Notes under the pieces: model-generated
The model's input: the letters and a program-made list of their open reading frames with translations, nothing else
The model's database searches: none
Told to the model about the DNA's origin: nothing
Program-made: the position numbers and the translations under genes
Shown: positions 19,054-28,563 of the stretch, piece by piece
How the letters are laid out: each line of letters opens with the position of its first letter
Numbering within the stretch: position 1 is the stretch's first letter
From: Faucicola osloensis_C
GTDB taxonomy: Bacteria; Pseudomonadota; Gammaproteobacteria; Pseudomonadales; Moraxellaceae
NCBI GenBank assembly: GCA_019353055.1
Contig: JABAHL010000011.1
Location: forward strand, 21,207-85,206
Reading direction: 5' to 3'
Length of the DNA stretch: 64,000 nt

Positions 19054-19824
19054 ATGACTTTAGCAACGCATGATGATATCCGTAACTTTATCCCACCTGC
19101 CGACTGTCTAAAAGGTAAAAATATTTTGGTCACAGGGGCAGGTGATGGCATCGGCAAAGCAGCCGCGCTAAGCTATGCAAAATATGGCGCGACCGTGCTA
19201 CTACTTGGCAAAACCGCAAGCAAGCTTGAAGCCGTGTATGACCTAATTGAAGCAGAAGGCGGTGCTGAGCCTGCCATGTTACTGATGAATTTAGAGAGCG
19301 CAAGCTACACAGAAATGCAGCAATTGGCGATTTTGATTGAGCGTGAAGTCGGGCATTTGGACGGTGTTTTACACAATGCAGGGTTGCTCGGTGTATTAAC
19401 CCCGCTTGAGATGTATGACCCGATTATTTTTGAGCAAGTGATGAAAGTCAATTTTAATGCCACCTTTACCCTTACCCAAGCTTTGCTACCGCTACTCAAA
19501 TCTGCACAAAGTGGCTCAGTGGTGTTTACCTCTAGTAGTGTTGGCAGCCGTCCACGCGCGTTTTGGGGGGCGTATGCGCTGTCAAAATTGGCGGTAGAAG
19601 GGATGAGCGATATTTTCACCCAAGAAACCCAAAAGACCACCACCCTGCGCTTTAACTGCATCAATCCCGGTGCCACGCGTACCCAAATGCGTGCTGCTGC
19701 CTATCCGAGCGAAAACCCCAACACCTTGCTTGCGCCCGAAGACTTGATGAGTGCGTATGTTGCCTTGATGAGTGATGAGGCGGCAGGTATTAAAGGTCAG
19801 GTGATTGATTTACAGCCACAATAA
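19054..19824 (+). CDS. Short-chain dehydrogenase, YciK family
   Basis: Classical SDR oxidoreductase of 256 residues. It has the nucleotide motif VTGAGDGIGKAAALSYAKYG, NAG at HNAGLLGVL, catalytic Ser (FTSSSVGSRPR) and the Tyr-Lys pair YALSKLAVEG. The pattern with SVGSRPRAFWGAYALSK closely follows E. coli YciK, whose substrate is not established. A ribosome site (GAGGAAACT) precedes the ATG. It follows ubiG-gph on the same strand and may be part of that transcript. Confidence 0.88.
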   Translation: MTLATHDDIRNFIPPADCLKGKNILVTGAGDGIGKAAALSYAKYGATVLLLGKTASKLEAVYDLIEAEGGAEPAMLLMNLESASYTEMQQLAILIEREVGHLDGVLHNAGLLGVLTPLEMYDPIIFEQVMKVNFNATFTLTQALLPLLKSAQSGSVVFTSSSVGSRPRAFWGAYALSKLAVEGMSDIFTQETQKTTTLRFNCINPGATRTQMRAAAYPSENPNTLLAPEDLMSAYVALMSDEAAGIKGQVIDLQPQ

Positions 19825-19913
19825 AATGCCGCAATGACGGCGTTAATAAGCTATTGATATTTGATAAAACCACTACCATATTATAGTTAACTTATTAAAA
19901 TCTAAGGAAAAAT

Positions 19914-20180
19914 ATGGCAAGTGGTTGGGCTGCGGATGGCGCAGAAAACGAGCAAATTGAAGCGACTATTAATGATGCGATTGCACGGGCAAAACGGGCA
20001 TTGCCACAGGGCGAGAGCCTAACGCATTGTGAGGAGTGCGATGCTCCGATTCCTGAAGTACGGCGTCTTGCGATGCCAGGGGTGCACTTGTGCGTGCGTT
20101 GTCAACAATCGCTAGAGCAGCATCAGCAAAAAGTTGAGCTGTTTAATCGCCGTGGTAGTAAGGATAGCCAGTTGCGCTAA
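19914..20180 (+). CDS. DksA/TraR-type zinc finger protein, YbiI-like
   Basis: 88-residue protein nearly superposable on E. coli YbiI: starts MASGWAADGAENEQI, has helical IEATINDAIARAKRALPQGES, then a four-cysteine zinc finger (CEECDAPIPEVRR ... CVRCQQ). DksA/TraR proteins bind RNA polymerase through the secondary channel, but this short form lacks most of the coiled coil, so a transcriptional effect is uncertain. TAAGGAAAAAT gives a strong ribosome site. The convergent cardiolipin synthase gene lies just downstream. Confidence 0.88.
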   Translation: MASGWAADGAENEQIEATINDAIARAKRALPQGESLTHCEECDAPIPEVRRLAMPGVHLCVRCQQSLEQHQQKVELFNRRGSKDSQLR

Positions 20181-20218
20181 GCGTATTGGCTAACGCTGTC
20201 GTTCATAACAGTTACAGC

Positions 20219-21877
20219 TTATAAAAATTTTTCAATCGGCAGGTGCGATAGCATCCATACTAGCGTACGCTGCCAAGCCTTGGTATGTGGCTCTTCATCA
20301 TACGTGACGATTTGACCGTTCTCGAGCGTTGACCACTGAATATTGTCATCTTTGAGCGACAAGGTGTAGCTGGTTGTTGGCAAGGCCTGCAAAAATTCAT
20401 TGCGGATTTTGTTGGCAAGTACAGGGTGGGCGATGGCAACGCCAAGTTCGGTATTGGTCAAGGCTGAACGCGGATCAAAATTGAACGAGCCGATATACAC
20501 CTTTTCACCATCGCTTTCAAACGTTTTGGCATGCAAGCTGGTTGCAGAGCTTCCCGTCAAGTATGAATCACGCAGATTGTCTTTGATGGCATTGGGCTTT
20601 AGTTCATATAGCTTGACCCCAGCTTTGAGTAAGTCTTTGCGGTGTTTGGCATAGCCAGAATGCACGAGCTTGACATCGGTGGCGCTCATGGCATTGGTCA
20701 AAATATTCACCGCTACGCCTTTTTTTGCAAGGTTGATAAAATAATCTTTGCCTTGCTGCGTGGGGACAAAATAGGCAGAGATTAAATTGAGTTCGCGGCT
20801 GATTTTACCTAAGCTTTGGTTGATGTCTAACCCTTGGGTGTTGGCTTCGTTGCCCAGTTTGTCAGGATTGTCCGTCAACAGCTGCACGCTTGCCCAGTAG
20901 AGCGGCAATTTTTGTTGTTTGATTTGGTTGACAAAGTCGATTGCCACCAAGCGCTTTAGATAGTCGTTTTTCAGCTTTAGCACCGGGTCAAGTTGTTGTG
21001 ATGCGGGTTTGTCAGCTTTTTGGGTTTTTGGGGTAAATACTTGGTTTAGGGCGGATGTCTCAGGTTTTTTGACCAAATCGGTGATGGGAAAAGCCAGTTT
21101 ATGGTTCCAATATTGGTCAAACGCTTGTGACATCTGCGGCACAATATGCCCAACCATCAGCACATCTAGGTCAGAAAATACCATCTCTTGGTTTAAAGAA
21201 AAATACTCATCCCCGATATTGCGCCCGCCTGTGATAGTGATTTGGCTATCAGCGGTGATGGATTTGTTGTGCATACGATGATTGAGCCGCTCAAAATCGC
21301 CCACAAACCCTAGCCAGCGCCACGAGCGAAAACGATTGGGGTTCATCAATCTTACTTCAATATTGGGGTGGTCATTGAGTACCCACAGCGTTGGGTCGAG
21401 ACCCCGGGTATTGTTGTCATCTATCAATAATCGCACGCGCACACCGCGCTCTGCCGCTTCTTTGATGGCTTGGAACATCAGATTGCCAGTGATGTCGTTA
21501 TTCCAAATATAATACTGCACATCTAGCGTTTTCTCTGCGGTGCTAATGAGCAGCATACGTGCGGCAAATGCATCCATGCCATCGGGCAAGGGATAAACGC
21601 CCGTTTTTTGTGGATTGCTTTTAACCAATTCTGTGATGCCATCGGCCATGCTTTGCGAGCCAAATTGGCGAAAACGGCTGGAGGGCTCATCAGGTGGCAT
21701 ATCAGTTGCCACTGTTTTTTGATGGTCTTTGGTAATAACGGCGGTTTGGTAAGTGCTTGGCTTGCCCGTGTTGGCAGGCAGACGACCCCACCAGGCGATA
21801 AAAAACAAAATCGCCATACACACCAAAAACAGGCTGGCTAAAAAAATAAGACGACGTTTGAACAGGGGTCTTAGCAT
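20219..21877 (-). CDS. clsC: Phospholipase D family cardiolipin synthase, ClsC-like
   Basis: Predicted inner-membrane enzyme with one N-terminal hydrophobic helix (LIFLASLFLVCMAILFFIAWW) and two HKD motifs: MHNKSITADSQITITGGRN and LHAKTFESDGEKVYIGSFNFDPRS. ClsC of E. coli joins phosphatidylethanolamine and phosphatidylglycerol into cardiolipin. The family match is clear; the exact substrate is inference. The start at 21877 (ATG after GGTGAG) is preferred over a TTG seven codons upstream, giving 552 residues. A crotonase gene precedes it by 38 bp on the same strand, with no evident metabolic link. Confidence 0.82.
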   Translation of the reverse strand: MLRPLFKRRLIFLASLFLVCMAILFFIAWWGRLPANTGKPSTYQTAVITKDHQKTVATDMPPDEPSSRFRQFGSQSMADGITELVKSNPQKTGVYPLPDGMDAFAARMLLISTAEKTLDVQYYIWNNDITGNLMFQAIKEAAERGVRVRLLIDDNNTRGLDPTLWVLNDHPNIEVRLMNPNRFRSWRWLGFVGDFERLNHRMHNKSITADSQITITGGRNIGDEYFSLNQEMVFSDLDVLMVGHIVPQMSQAFDQYWNHKLAFPITDLVKKPETSALNQVFTPKTQKADKPASQQLDPVLKLKNDYLKRLVAIDFVNQIKQQKLPLYWASVQLLTDNPDKLGNEANTQGLDINQSLGKISRELNLISAYFVPTQQGKDYFINLAKKGVAVNILTNAMSATDVKLVHSGYAKHRKDLLKAGVKLYELKPNAIKDNLRDSYLTGSSATSLHAKTFESDGEKVYIGSFNFDPRSALTNTELGVAIAHPVLANKIRNEFLQALPTTSYTLSLKDDNIQWSTLENGQIVTYDEEPHTKAWQRTLVWMLSHLPIEKFL

Positions 21878-21915
21878 GATGGCACTCACCAAGGTCAATT
21901 AAGCCATAGGTTAAA

Positions 21916-22821
21916 TTAGTTAAATTGACGCCCAATAAATTTGACGGTTTCATCCTTGGCTTTTTTGACGGCAAGTTTGCGGTTTTGTCCCAGCAGTAAT
22001 TTGATTTGCCACAGTTTTTCTTGATACAAGGTTGTTGCAGGCGTGTGATACATGGCATTGATGATGCGTTTGCTCGCCAAGACGGCATCGGGGGAGCGAT
22101 TGCTTAATTCTGTGACCAAAGTTTTGGCAACTTCCATCGGTGTATCGCTTAGATGGCTGACCACACCATAGTCAAAGGCTTGCTGACCGTCAAAAATCCG
22201 TGCCGTCATCGCTAATTCCTTGACGATATCAGCGCGTAGCACCCCCATCGCAGACTGGGTCAGTCCCATGTCCGGTACCAGTCCCCATTTGGCTTCCATA
22301 ATGGCAAATTGGCAATCCGCTGTGGCGATACGGATATCGGTCGCCAGTGCCAACTGTAGTCCTGCGCCAAGGCAATGTCCATGCAATACACTGACGACAG
22401 GCATTGGTAGTTGTCGCCACACAAGGCACACTTTTTGAAATTTACTTTGAAACGGTTTAATAAGCTCCCAAGCGACCTGTTTTAGGTTTTTTGGGTTGTT
22501 TAAATCCGCCAAATCAATGCCGGTAGAAAAGCTTTTACCTTCACCTGCCAAAATCACCGCCCGCACGTCCGTCCATGTGGTGAGCAGGTGGGCTAAATCA
22601 ATGAGTTTATCCATCAACGCAAAACTTAACGCATTGCGCTTATCAATCCGTGTCAGCCAAACAATGACGCTATCATCACCGCTAAGTTCCAACCGCACAT
22701 CGGGCGCAAGGTTATCGTTTGCAGCTTTGATACGCTGCGCTAAAGATGAAGCAGTAGCACGCTGAGAAAATGGCAACAATCCTACACCCGGCAATACTTT
22801 TGATACCGACAAAACCGACAT
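21916..22821 (-). CDS. Enoyl-CoA hydratase/isomerase (crotonase) family protein
   Basis: Crotonase-fold protein. It has LTRIDKRNALSFALMDKL, the oxyanion-hole blocks AGEGKSFSTGIDLADL and VSVLHGHCLGAGLQLALATDIRIA, and EAKWGLVPDMGLTQS. The last resembles 'crotonase/enoyl-CoA hydratase family' proteins of unknown substrate. Glutamate residues expected for hydratase activity are not clearly in place, so an isomerase or other activity is possible. The start at 22821 is supported by AAGGA five bases upstream; the frame is open 11 codons further but without a spaced ribosome site. Length is 301 residues. Confidence 0.82.
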   Translation of the reverse strand: MSVLSVSKVLPGVGLLPFSQRATASSLAQRIKAANDNLAPDVRLELSGDDSVIVWLTRIDKRNALSFALMDKLIDLAHLLTTWTDVRAVILAGEGKSFSTGIDLADLNNPKNLKQVAWELIKPFQSKFQKVCLVWRQLPMPVVSVLHGHCLGAGLQLALATDIRIATADCQFAIMEAKWGLVPDMGLTQSAMGVLRADIVKELAMTARIFDGQQAFDYGVVSHLSDTPMEVAKTLVTELSNRSPDAVLASKRIINAMYHTPATTLYQEKLWQIKLLLGQNRKLAVKKAKDETVKFIGRQFN

Positions 22822-23013
22822 ACGCATCCTTAAAATTTGACCAACCCAATACACTTAAAAAAATGTTGCGAGAACGCAATGGTTTGCAATCATTAATCTC
22901 ACTTTACTGATTTTGTTGGTTGGGCACAAGAGGCGATATCAGACGATACGTTTAAGAAAGGTAACGTGAAATGGCAATCATGTCAAACCTAGGCGGCATT
23001 GTGGTGATGGGCG

Positions 23014-26000
23014 TCAAATCATCTTCCAAGTCATGTCGTTTTCTTTGAGCTGGGCATATTTGAGTGCAGGGAATTGACTCAAATCAGCCTGTGCCAAGTT
23101 ATCGAGCGCTTGGAGCATTTGCTCATAATAAGGCGCCAAAATGGCAAATTGCGCAGGCGAGCTATTATTGATATTTAGCAAGCACTTGTCTTCAAGATTT
23201 TGACTGGCTTGGCGTAGCTGTGGTACGCCCGTATAACGACTCGCCCCTAAAATGCGATGCGCCGCGTGGGACAAGGCTTGCCTGTCGTGGCGCTGCCAAG
23301 CCTGCTGCAAGTCACTTTTTTCCTGCTCAATTGATTCAATCAGCAAGGTAATTAAATTGGCTGCCAAATCAGGCTTACCTGCTACCCGCATCACCGCATC
23401 ATCCCAATCAATAACAGCAAGATTTGCTAGTGACTCAGCGCTATGCTGACTGCTGACCGATGGTAGGCTTGGCAGATTAGCGTTGTCATCGGCGGTAGTC
23501 GCTGAGGCGGCTAATGGCGTATGAGCAAATACGGCACTCTCTTTGGGGGTTGCAGGTGCAGTACGCGGGTGATTTGCCCCAGACGCTATAGACGCTATAG
23601 ACGCTATAGACGCTATCGACCGCGCCGAGATGGGTGAGTTGCTAGCAGATTTGCCAGAAACCACATCAGCGGACACGGACGTGCTGTGTTTACCCAACCA
23701 GCGTTGCAGGATTTGTAATAACTGGGCTTGACTGATTGGTTTGCCCACATAATCGTCAATCCCCGATGCCAATAATTTATCGCGTTCATCCGATAGACTA
23801 TGTGCGGTCAGTGCAATAATCGGAATATGTTGATTTCCTGCTTGCGTTTCAACCTTACGGATTTGGATGGCGGCTTCACTGCCTGACATTCTTGGCATTT
23901 GAATGTCCATAAAAATCAAATCCACGGCGGTATCGCTTTGCGCCTGGTGGGTGGTGATGTATTCAATGGCATCAAACCCACTATTAACCGTCACTACATT
24001 AATGCTCAGTTCAGCCAATAAGGCTTCTAGTACCAACAAATTGGGCAGATGGTCATCCACGGCAAGCACAGTAAAGCCGTGCCACTGCGGCAGTGTTGGC
24101 TCTTGGCTGTTGGCAGAATTGCTATCGAGCAGCTGATAAAGTTGGCGACGATCGAGCGGCTGATACAAGGCTTGTGCTTGGTAACGCGACAACAATTCTG
24201 GCTCAAGATTGACTTGATAGCCAAATAGTAGCAATTTACCGGCATAATGTAAGCGTACTTGTTTGAGCAGCGATGTGGTATCCTCAGTGGTACCATTGTC
24301 CACGATGACCCAATCCCAATGATTGCCTGTTTCTTTGAGCGATTCAAGTAGGCTTGCTAGCGTACTTGCGGTAGTAATGGCAATCGGTAATTCACGCAGC
24401 GAGCCTTTTAACACTTGTAAGCTTGCAAGATGGTCAATCCAAACCAAAATATTTACCGCAGTAGTGGTATCAGCCGCTATATAACCGGCATCAGTTTTTG
24501 GCGGGACGATGGCGGGCAACTGCCAAATGGGGTCATGGATAAGCAGCCGCTGCTGTTCTTGGTTACTGATGCTCATCGGCAAGGTAAACCAAAACGTCGT
24601 GCCTTTGATTTTGTGCGATTGGCTCGCATCACCCGCTTGCTCAGTGGCGTTGTCATAAAAACCAATATTGCCGCCCATCAGATAGGTGAGCTGTTTTGAA
24701 ATCACCAACCCCAACCCCGTACCGCCGTACTGGCGAGTAATCGAAGGATCGCCTTGGGAAAAACTTTGGAACAGCACTTTTTGATGCTCAGGCGAAATCC
24801 CGCGCCCTGTGTCTTGCACACTGATATGAATTAAATCATCGATGTCCTCATCCAAACTGACCCGCACAATGACCTCGCCATCATCGGTAAATTTGATGGC
24901 GTTATTGACAAGATTGGTCAACACTTGCTTGGTGCGTAACGCATCCCCCACCAGATAATGCGGCACATCGTCATAGAAGAACACCGCCAGGCGTAAATCT
25001 TTCTCTGCCGCCAGTGGCGATAGCATATCCACCACATCGTAGATACTGGCATACAGGTCAAATTCATGACTATCCAGTACCAGTTTACCGGCTTCAATCT
25101 TAGAAAAATCAAGCACGTCATTGACCAGTGCTAATAGGTGCGCTGAAGACTTACGAATCGTTTGCACGTACAAGTCTTGCTCAGCATTTAAGCCGCCATG
25201 ACGGGATAATAGGTTGATAAAGCCATCAATACTGTTAAGTGGGGTGCGTAATTCGTGGCTGATATTGGCTAAAAATGCCGATTTGGTTTGACTGGCTGAA
25301 ACCGCGGCATCACGCGCATTGCGAATTGAGATGTTTTGCATTTCCATCTCGTCAAAAGCCAATCGCAAATCATCTTCGGTCTGCTCGGCGTGATTTTTGA
25401 GTTCTTGGAAACTTTTATGCAGACGTCTTAAGGTCTTGACCAAATCCTGTTGCAGTTGGTTGATTTCACCACTGGCGTTGATGGTCATCGGTTTATACAG
25501 GTTGTTGGCGTTGGTGCGCTGCAAATGTAACCGCATCTCATAAATCGGCGCAATCCAGCGTCTAGCATATATGTGGGTGGTCAATAGCAGCAGTAAAATA
25601 GTAAAGAGTCCGGTAATCGCTAACGCTAACATCACTTGATAGCGAGCCACTTGTAGCGGCTCATTATCAATATTGACAATAAGCCACAAGGTCGGTAGTG
25701 GGGCAGTCGCATTGGCGGGCGGGCTTAGTACCAATTTTCGACCAAATAAACTACTACCCTTGCTATTAAACAGGCTGTTGGATTGGGTGTTGAGCTGCGT
25801 CAGCAAATAAGTTTGCTGCGTATTGCTTTGCGCCTCAAGGTGGCGTCCCAAAAAAGGCAACAAGCGCGGATTGGGCTGTTGTGACAAATCCCCAAAACTG
25901 ACCAACACTTTACTTTGTTCGTTGACAATCGCTACGCCTTGCAAGTGTTTGTCGTTGATGGCATTTTGTAGGGCAAATTTCACATTGTCTTGCAGTGTCG

Positions 26001-26343
26001 CCAATTCTTTGGGTGACAGCTCAGCTTTATTTGCATTATCTTTATTTAAGCTGCCTTTATTTAAGCCATCTTTATTTGAGTGATTATCGCTATTAGGCTG
26101 AGTGCTAGTTGTAGATAGCGCTTGGTTGATTTTAATCAGATTCGTCTGCATAGAAGCGGCGACAGGCTGTAAAGTCAGCAGCAAATTATCGGCGGTTGAT
26201 TGCTGAATGGTACGCGCAGCACGGCTGGTATCCGATAACACCAAAAAACCACCCGTCAAGGCGAGTACGCTAATCGGCAAAAACACCAACAGTATCAACT
26301 GTCCATAAGCGGTGGAGAAATCCAAGTGAAATCGTTTGCTCAC
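23014..26343 (-). CDS. gacS: Hybrid sensor histidine kinase GacS/BarA
   Basis: Inner-membrane tripartite sensor kinase that in relatives phosphorylates the response regulator GacA/UvrY and drives CsrA-binding small RNAs. Layout: TM1 (about 13-35), a periplasmic sensor loop containing an NK-rich repeat, TM2 (about 235-257), HAMP, a coiled coil, HisKA with NISHELRTPLNS (H363), HATPase (DTGRGISPEH, GGTGLGLVISK), a degenerate receiver, a receiver with LIFMDIQMPRMSG (D813), a linker with SIA repeats, and an HPt domain with AAHRILGASRYTG (H1029). Starts with GTG, AAGG nine bases before. 1109 residues, longer than E. coli BarA (about 918). Confidence 0.93.
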   Translation of the reverse strand: MSKRFHLDFSTAYGQLILLVFLPISVLALTGGFLVLSDTSRAARTIQQSTADNLLLTLQPVAASMQTNLIKINQALSTTSTQPNSDNHSNKDGLNKGSLNKDNANKAELSPKELATLQDNVKFALQNAINDKHLQGVAIVNEQSKVLVSFGDLSQQPNPRLLPFLGRHLEAQSNTQQTYLLTQLNTQSNSLFNSKGSSLFGRKLVLSPPANATAPLPTLWLIVNIDNEPLQVARYQVMLALAITGLFTILLLLLTTHIYARRWIAPIYEMRLHLQRTNANNLYKPMTINASGEINQLQQDLVKTLRRLHKSFQELKNHAEQTEDDLRLAFDEMEMQNISIRNARDAAVSASQTKSAFLANISHELRTPLNSIDGFINLLSRHGGLNAEQDLYVQTIRKSSAHLLALVNDVLDFSKIEAGKLVLDSHEFDLYASIYDVVDMLSPLAAEKDLRLAVFFYDDVPHYLVGDALRTKQVLTNLVNNAIKFTDDGEVIVRVSLDEDIDDLIHISVQDTGRGISPEHQKVLFQSFSQGDPSITRQYGGTGLGLVISKQLTYLMGGNIGFYDNATEQAGDASQSHKIKGTTFWFTLPMSISNQEQQRLLIHDPIWQLPAIVPPKTDAGYIAADTTTAVNILVWIDHLASLQVLKGSLRELPIAITTASTLASLLESLKETGNHWDWVIVDNGTTEDTTSLLKQVRLHYAGKLLLFGYQVNLEPELLSRYQAQALYQPLDRRQLYQLLDSNSANSQEPTLPQWHGFTVLAVDDHLPNLLVLEALLAELSINVVTVNSGFDAIEYITTHQAQSDTAVDLIFMDIQMPRMSGSEAAIQIRKVETQAGNQHIPIIALTAHSLSDERDKLLASGIDDYVGKPISQAQLLQILQRWLGKHSTSVSADVVSGKSASNSPISARSIASIASIASIASGANHPRTAPATPKESAVFAHTPLAASATTADDNANLPSLPSVSSQHSAESLANLAVIDWDDAVMRVAGKPDLAANLITLLIESIEQEKSDLQQAWQRHDRQALSHAAHRILGASRYTGVPQLRQASQNLEDKCLLNINNSSPAQFAILAPYYEQMLQALDNLAQADLSQFPALKYAQLKENDMTWKMI
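23582..23617. repeat. 9-bp tandem repeat (4 copies) within gacS
   Basis: GACGCTATA three times exactly and a fourth copy ending in C. It encodes repeated Ser-Ile-Ala in the linker before the HPt domain. Copy changes would stay in frame. Confidence 0.95.
26025..26084. repeat. 15-bp tandem repeat (4 units) within gacS sensor loop
   Basis: Four units each starting CTTTATTT (26025, 26040, 26055, 26070) encode the NKxxL-type repeat of the periplasmic loop. The unit length is a multiple of three, so copy changes keep the frame. Confidence 0.92.
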
Positions 26344-26721
26344 ATTGCTAGCCTTGCATCAGCCTAATTTAGGCATCTGATTTTTTATCAGGGTTTTGGG
26401 GTATAGCGTTTCATTTTATAGGATTTTAGCCAATTTTGCTTGTGCCGCTAGGGTTTTTGTTTCAAGTAAATTTTTGACAAGTGTATACCCCAGTAAAAAA
26501 TCGAGATAAAATCAGATGAGGTAGCGGTGGAAAAATGGCTGGCACAATAATCATGATTCGCCACTGACGGGTGATACGAATTTTGCTAAACTACGCGCGC
26601 AATCCAAAAAATTTACTGTTAAAAAAACTAATCAACGCTAGCTAATCTATAAGCTAGACTAAATGCGTCTGCTCAAAATTCGTATTATCAAAAGTTCATG
26701 GCCAAAAACTAAGGTTGTCTT
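26344..26721. other. Divergent intergenic region gacS-cysM
   Basis: 378 bp between divergent genes; must hold both promoters. No clear hairpin, tRNA or coding segment was seen. Confidence 0.6.
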
Positions 26722-27645
26722 ATGACCCATAATAATTTCATCACTGAAACCAGCACGCTCAATGACTGCATTGGACATACGCCACTGGTCAGGCTAGCGC
26801 GATTTGCACCGCAAACTGACCAAGGCACAGCCACCCTGCTTGCCAAACTTGAAGGTAACAATCCAGCGGGCTCAGTGAAAGACCGCCCTGCGTTTAATAT
26901 GTTTTATCAAGCGGAACTGCGTGGCACTATCAAGCCAGGCGACACCATCATTGAGGCCACCAGTGGCAATACAGGCATCGCCCTTGCCATGGTCGCGGCA
27001 ATGCGCGGCTATGCTATGACGCTGATTATGCCTAGCAACTCTACCCAAGAGCGTAAAGACGCGATGGCAGCGTATGGGGCGACATTAATTGAAGTCGATA
27101 ACATGGAGTCGGCACGCGACCTTGCCCAGCAAATGCAGGCAGAAGGCAAAGGCATCGTACTCGACCAGTTTAACAACCCTGACAACAAACAAGCGCATTA
27201 TCTGACCACAGGTCCTGAGATTTGGCAGCAAACGAATGGCACAATTACCCACTTTATTAGCTCAATGGGTACCACAGGCACCATCATGGGCGTGTCCAAA
27301 TACCTAAAAGAACAAAACCCAAACGTGCAAATTATCGGTTTACAACCCGCTGAAGGCGCTAATATCGCAGGGATTCGCCGATGGCCAGCCGCCTATTTGC
27401 CAAAGATTTTTGAGCCAAGTTTGGTGGATAGGGTGATGGACATCGAGCAGCACGATGCGGAAGTGTTTATGCGTAAGCTTGCCCGCGAAGAAGGGATTTT
27501 TGCGGGGGTATCATCAGGTGGTGCGGCGTGGGCAGCTTACCAAATCGCTAAAGAACACCCGGATGCGGTGATTGCATTTATCGTCTGTGACCGTGGCGAT
27601 CGTTATCTATCAACAGGGTTGTTTGGTGTTAAAGATGATGCTTAA
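26722..27645 (+). CDS. cysM: Cysteine synthase B (O-acetylserine sulfhydrylase)
   Basis: PLP enzyme that makes cysteine from O-acetylserine and sulfide or thiosulfate. The PLP lysine is K53 in NNPAGSVKDRPAF, the phosphate loop is ATSGNTGIALAM and the C-terminus has GVSSGGAAWAAYQIA. NNPAGSVKDRPA and NSTQERKDAM are the CysM rather than CysK forms. Length 307 is normal. AAGG lies eight bases before the ATG. Followed 39 bp later by an exonuclease gene in the same direction. Confidence 0.95.
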   Translation: MTHNNFITETSTLNDCIGHTPLVRLARFAPQTDQGTATLLAKLEGNNPAGSVKDRPAFNMFYQAELRGTIKPGDTIIEATSGNTGIALAMVAAMRGYAMTLIMPSNSTQERKDAMAAYGATLIEVDNMESARDLAQQMQAEGKGIVLDQFNNPDNKQAHYLTTGPEIWQQTNGTITHFISSMGTTGTIMGVSKYLKEQNPNVQIIGLQPAEGANIAGIRRWPAAYLPKIFEPSLVDRVMDIEQHDAEVFMRKLAREEGIFAGVSSGGAAWAAYQIAKEHPDAVIAFIVCDRGDRYLSTGLFGVKDDA

Positions 27646-27684
27646 TACCCAATAACCTAAAGCAGAAACTAACAAGGAAGTATT

Positions 27685-28563
27685 ATGGCTACGCCAGCGC
27701 CGATTTTAGTATTTGATATCGAAACCATACCCGATGTTGCCACAGGCAAGCGGCTATACCCCGAGTTGGCTGGGTTATCGGATAACGATGCCATGACCAA
27801 GCTTATGGCACTGCGTGAGCAAGATGTTGGGCATCCTTTTATGCCACTGCCTTTGCACCAAATCGCCTGTCTTTCGGTGTTGTGGGTGGCGGGCGGCAAA
27901 ATGACCCTCAAATCGCTGTCGCTGGCTGACCATAGCGAAGCGCAAATGATTCAAACCTTTTTTAATGCCATCGAAAAAAATCCGTTGTTGGTGAGCTGGA
28001 ATGGCAAGGGCTTTGATATACCCGTCATGGTGTATCGGGCGTTACAGCATGGTCTAACCGCGCCCAAGCTGTTTAGCCAAACCGGTGAGATGAGATACAA
28101 CAACTATATCAACCGCTATCATGACCGTCATACCGATTTGATGGTGAAACTTGCCATGAATAGCACGTCGCAAAAACTCGATGTCGTGGCATCCTTATGC
28201 GGCTTTGCAGGCAAGCAAGCGTTGGACGGCTATGATGTGGTGCCTATGGTGCAAGCAGAGGCATGGGATAAGCTCACCACTTATTGTGAAAGTGATGTGC
28301 TCAATACTTGGCTGATTTTTTTGCGCTACCAACGACTCACGGGACAATTTTCAGCGGAGCAAAGCGAGCAATGGGAATCCACCACCCGAAACTATCTGCA
28401 ATCGTTCACCAATCAAGACAATAGCCTGCGCCATGATAAATTTTTGCAAGCGTGGCAACCTGCTAGCAATTTAGCAGCTGACCAGCATGTCACTCATGTC
28501 ACTGATATTGCCATCACCCAGCCGTCATCTGATACCCCAACTACCCAAGTAGAATCACCATGA
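27685..28563 (+). CDS. Predicted 3'-5' exonuclease, PolB-exonuclease-like
   Basis: 292-residue protein of the predicted 3'-5' exonuclease family related to the proofreading domain of DNA polymerase B. Exo I is LVFDIETIPD (D11, E13), Exo II is LVSWNGKGFDIPVMVYRAL and Exo III is TYCESDVLNTWLIFLRY, giving the four acidic residues of a DEDD nuclease. The last 50 residues are low complexity and probably not part of the fold. Biological substrate is not known. The ribosome site GGAAGTATT precedes the ATG. The stop overlaps the next start as ATGA, so the two are translationally coupled. Confidence 0.85.
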   Translation: MATPAPILVFDIETIPDVATGKRLYPELAGLSDNDAMTKLMALREQDVGHPFMPLPLHQIACLSVLWVAGGKMTLKSLSLADHSEAQMIQTFFNAIEKNPLLVSWNGKGFDIPVMVYRALQHGLTAPKLFSQTGEMRYNNYINRYHDRHTDLMVKLAMNSTSQKLDVVASLCGFAGKQALDGYDVVPMVQAEAWDKLTTYCESDVLNTWLIFLRYQRLTGQFSAEQSEQWESTTRNYLQSFTNQDNSLRHDKFLQAWQPASNLAADQHVTHVTDIAITQPSSDTPTTQVESP

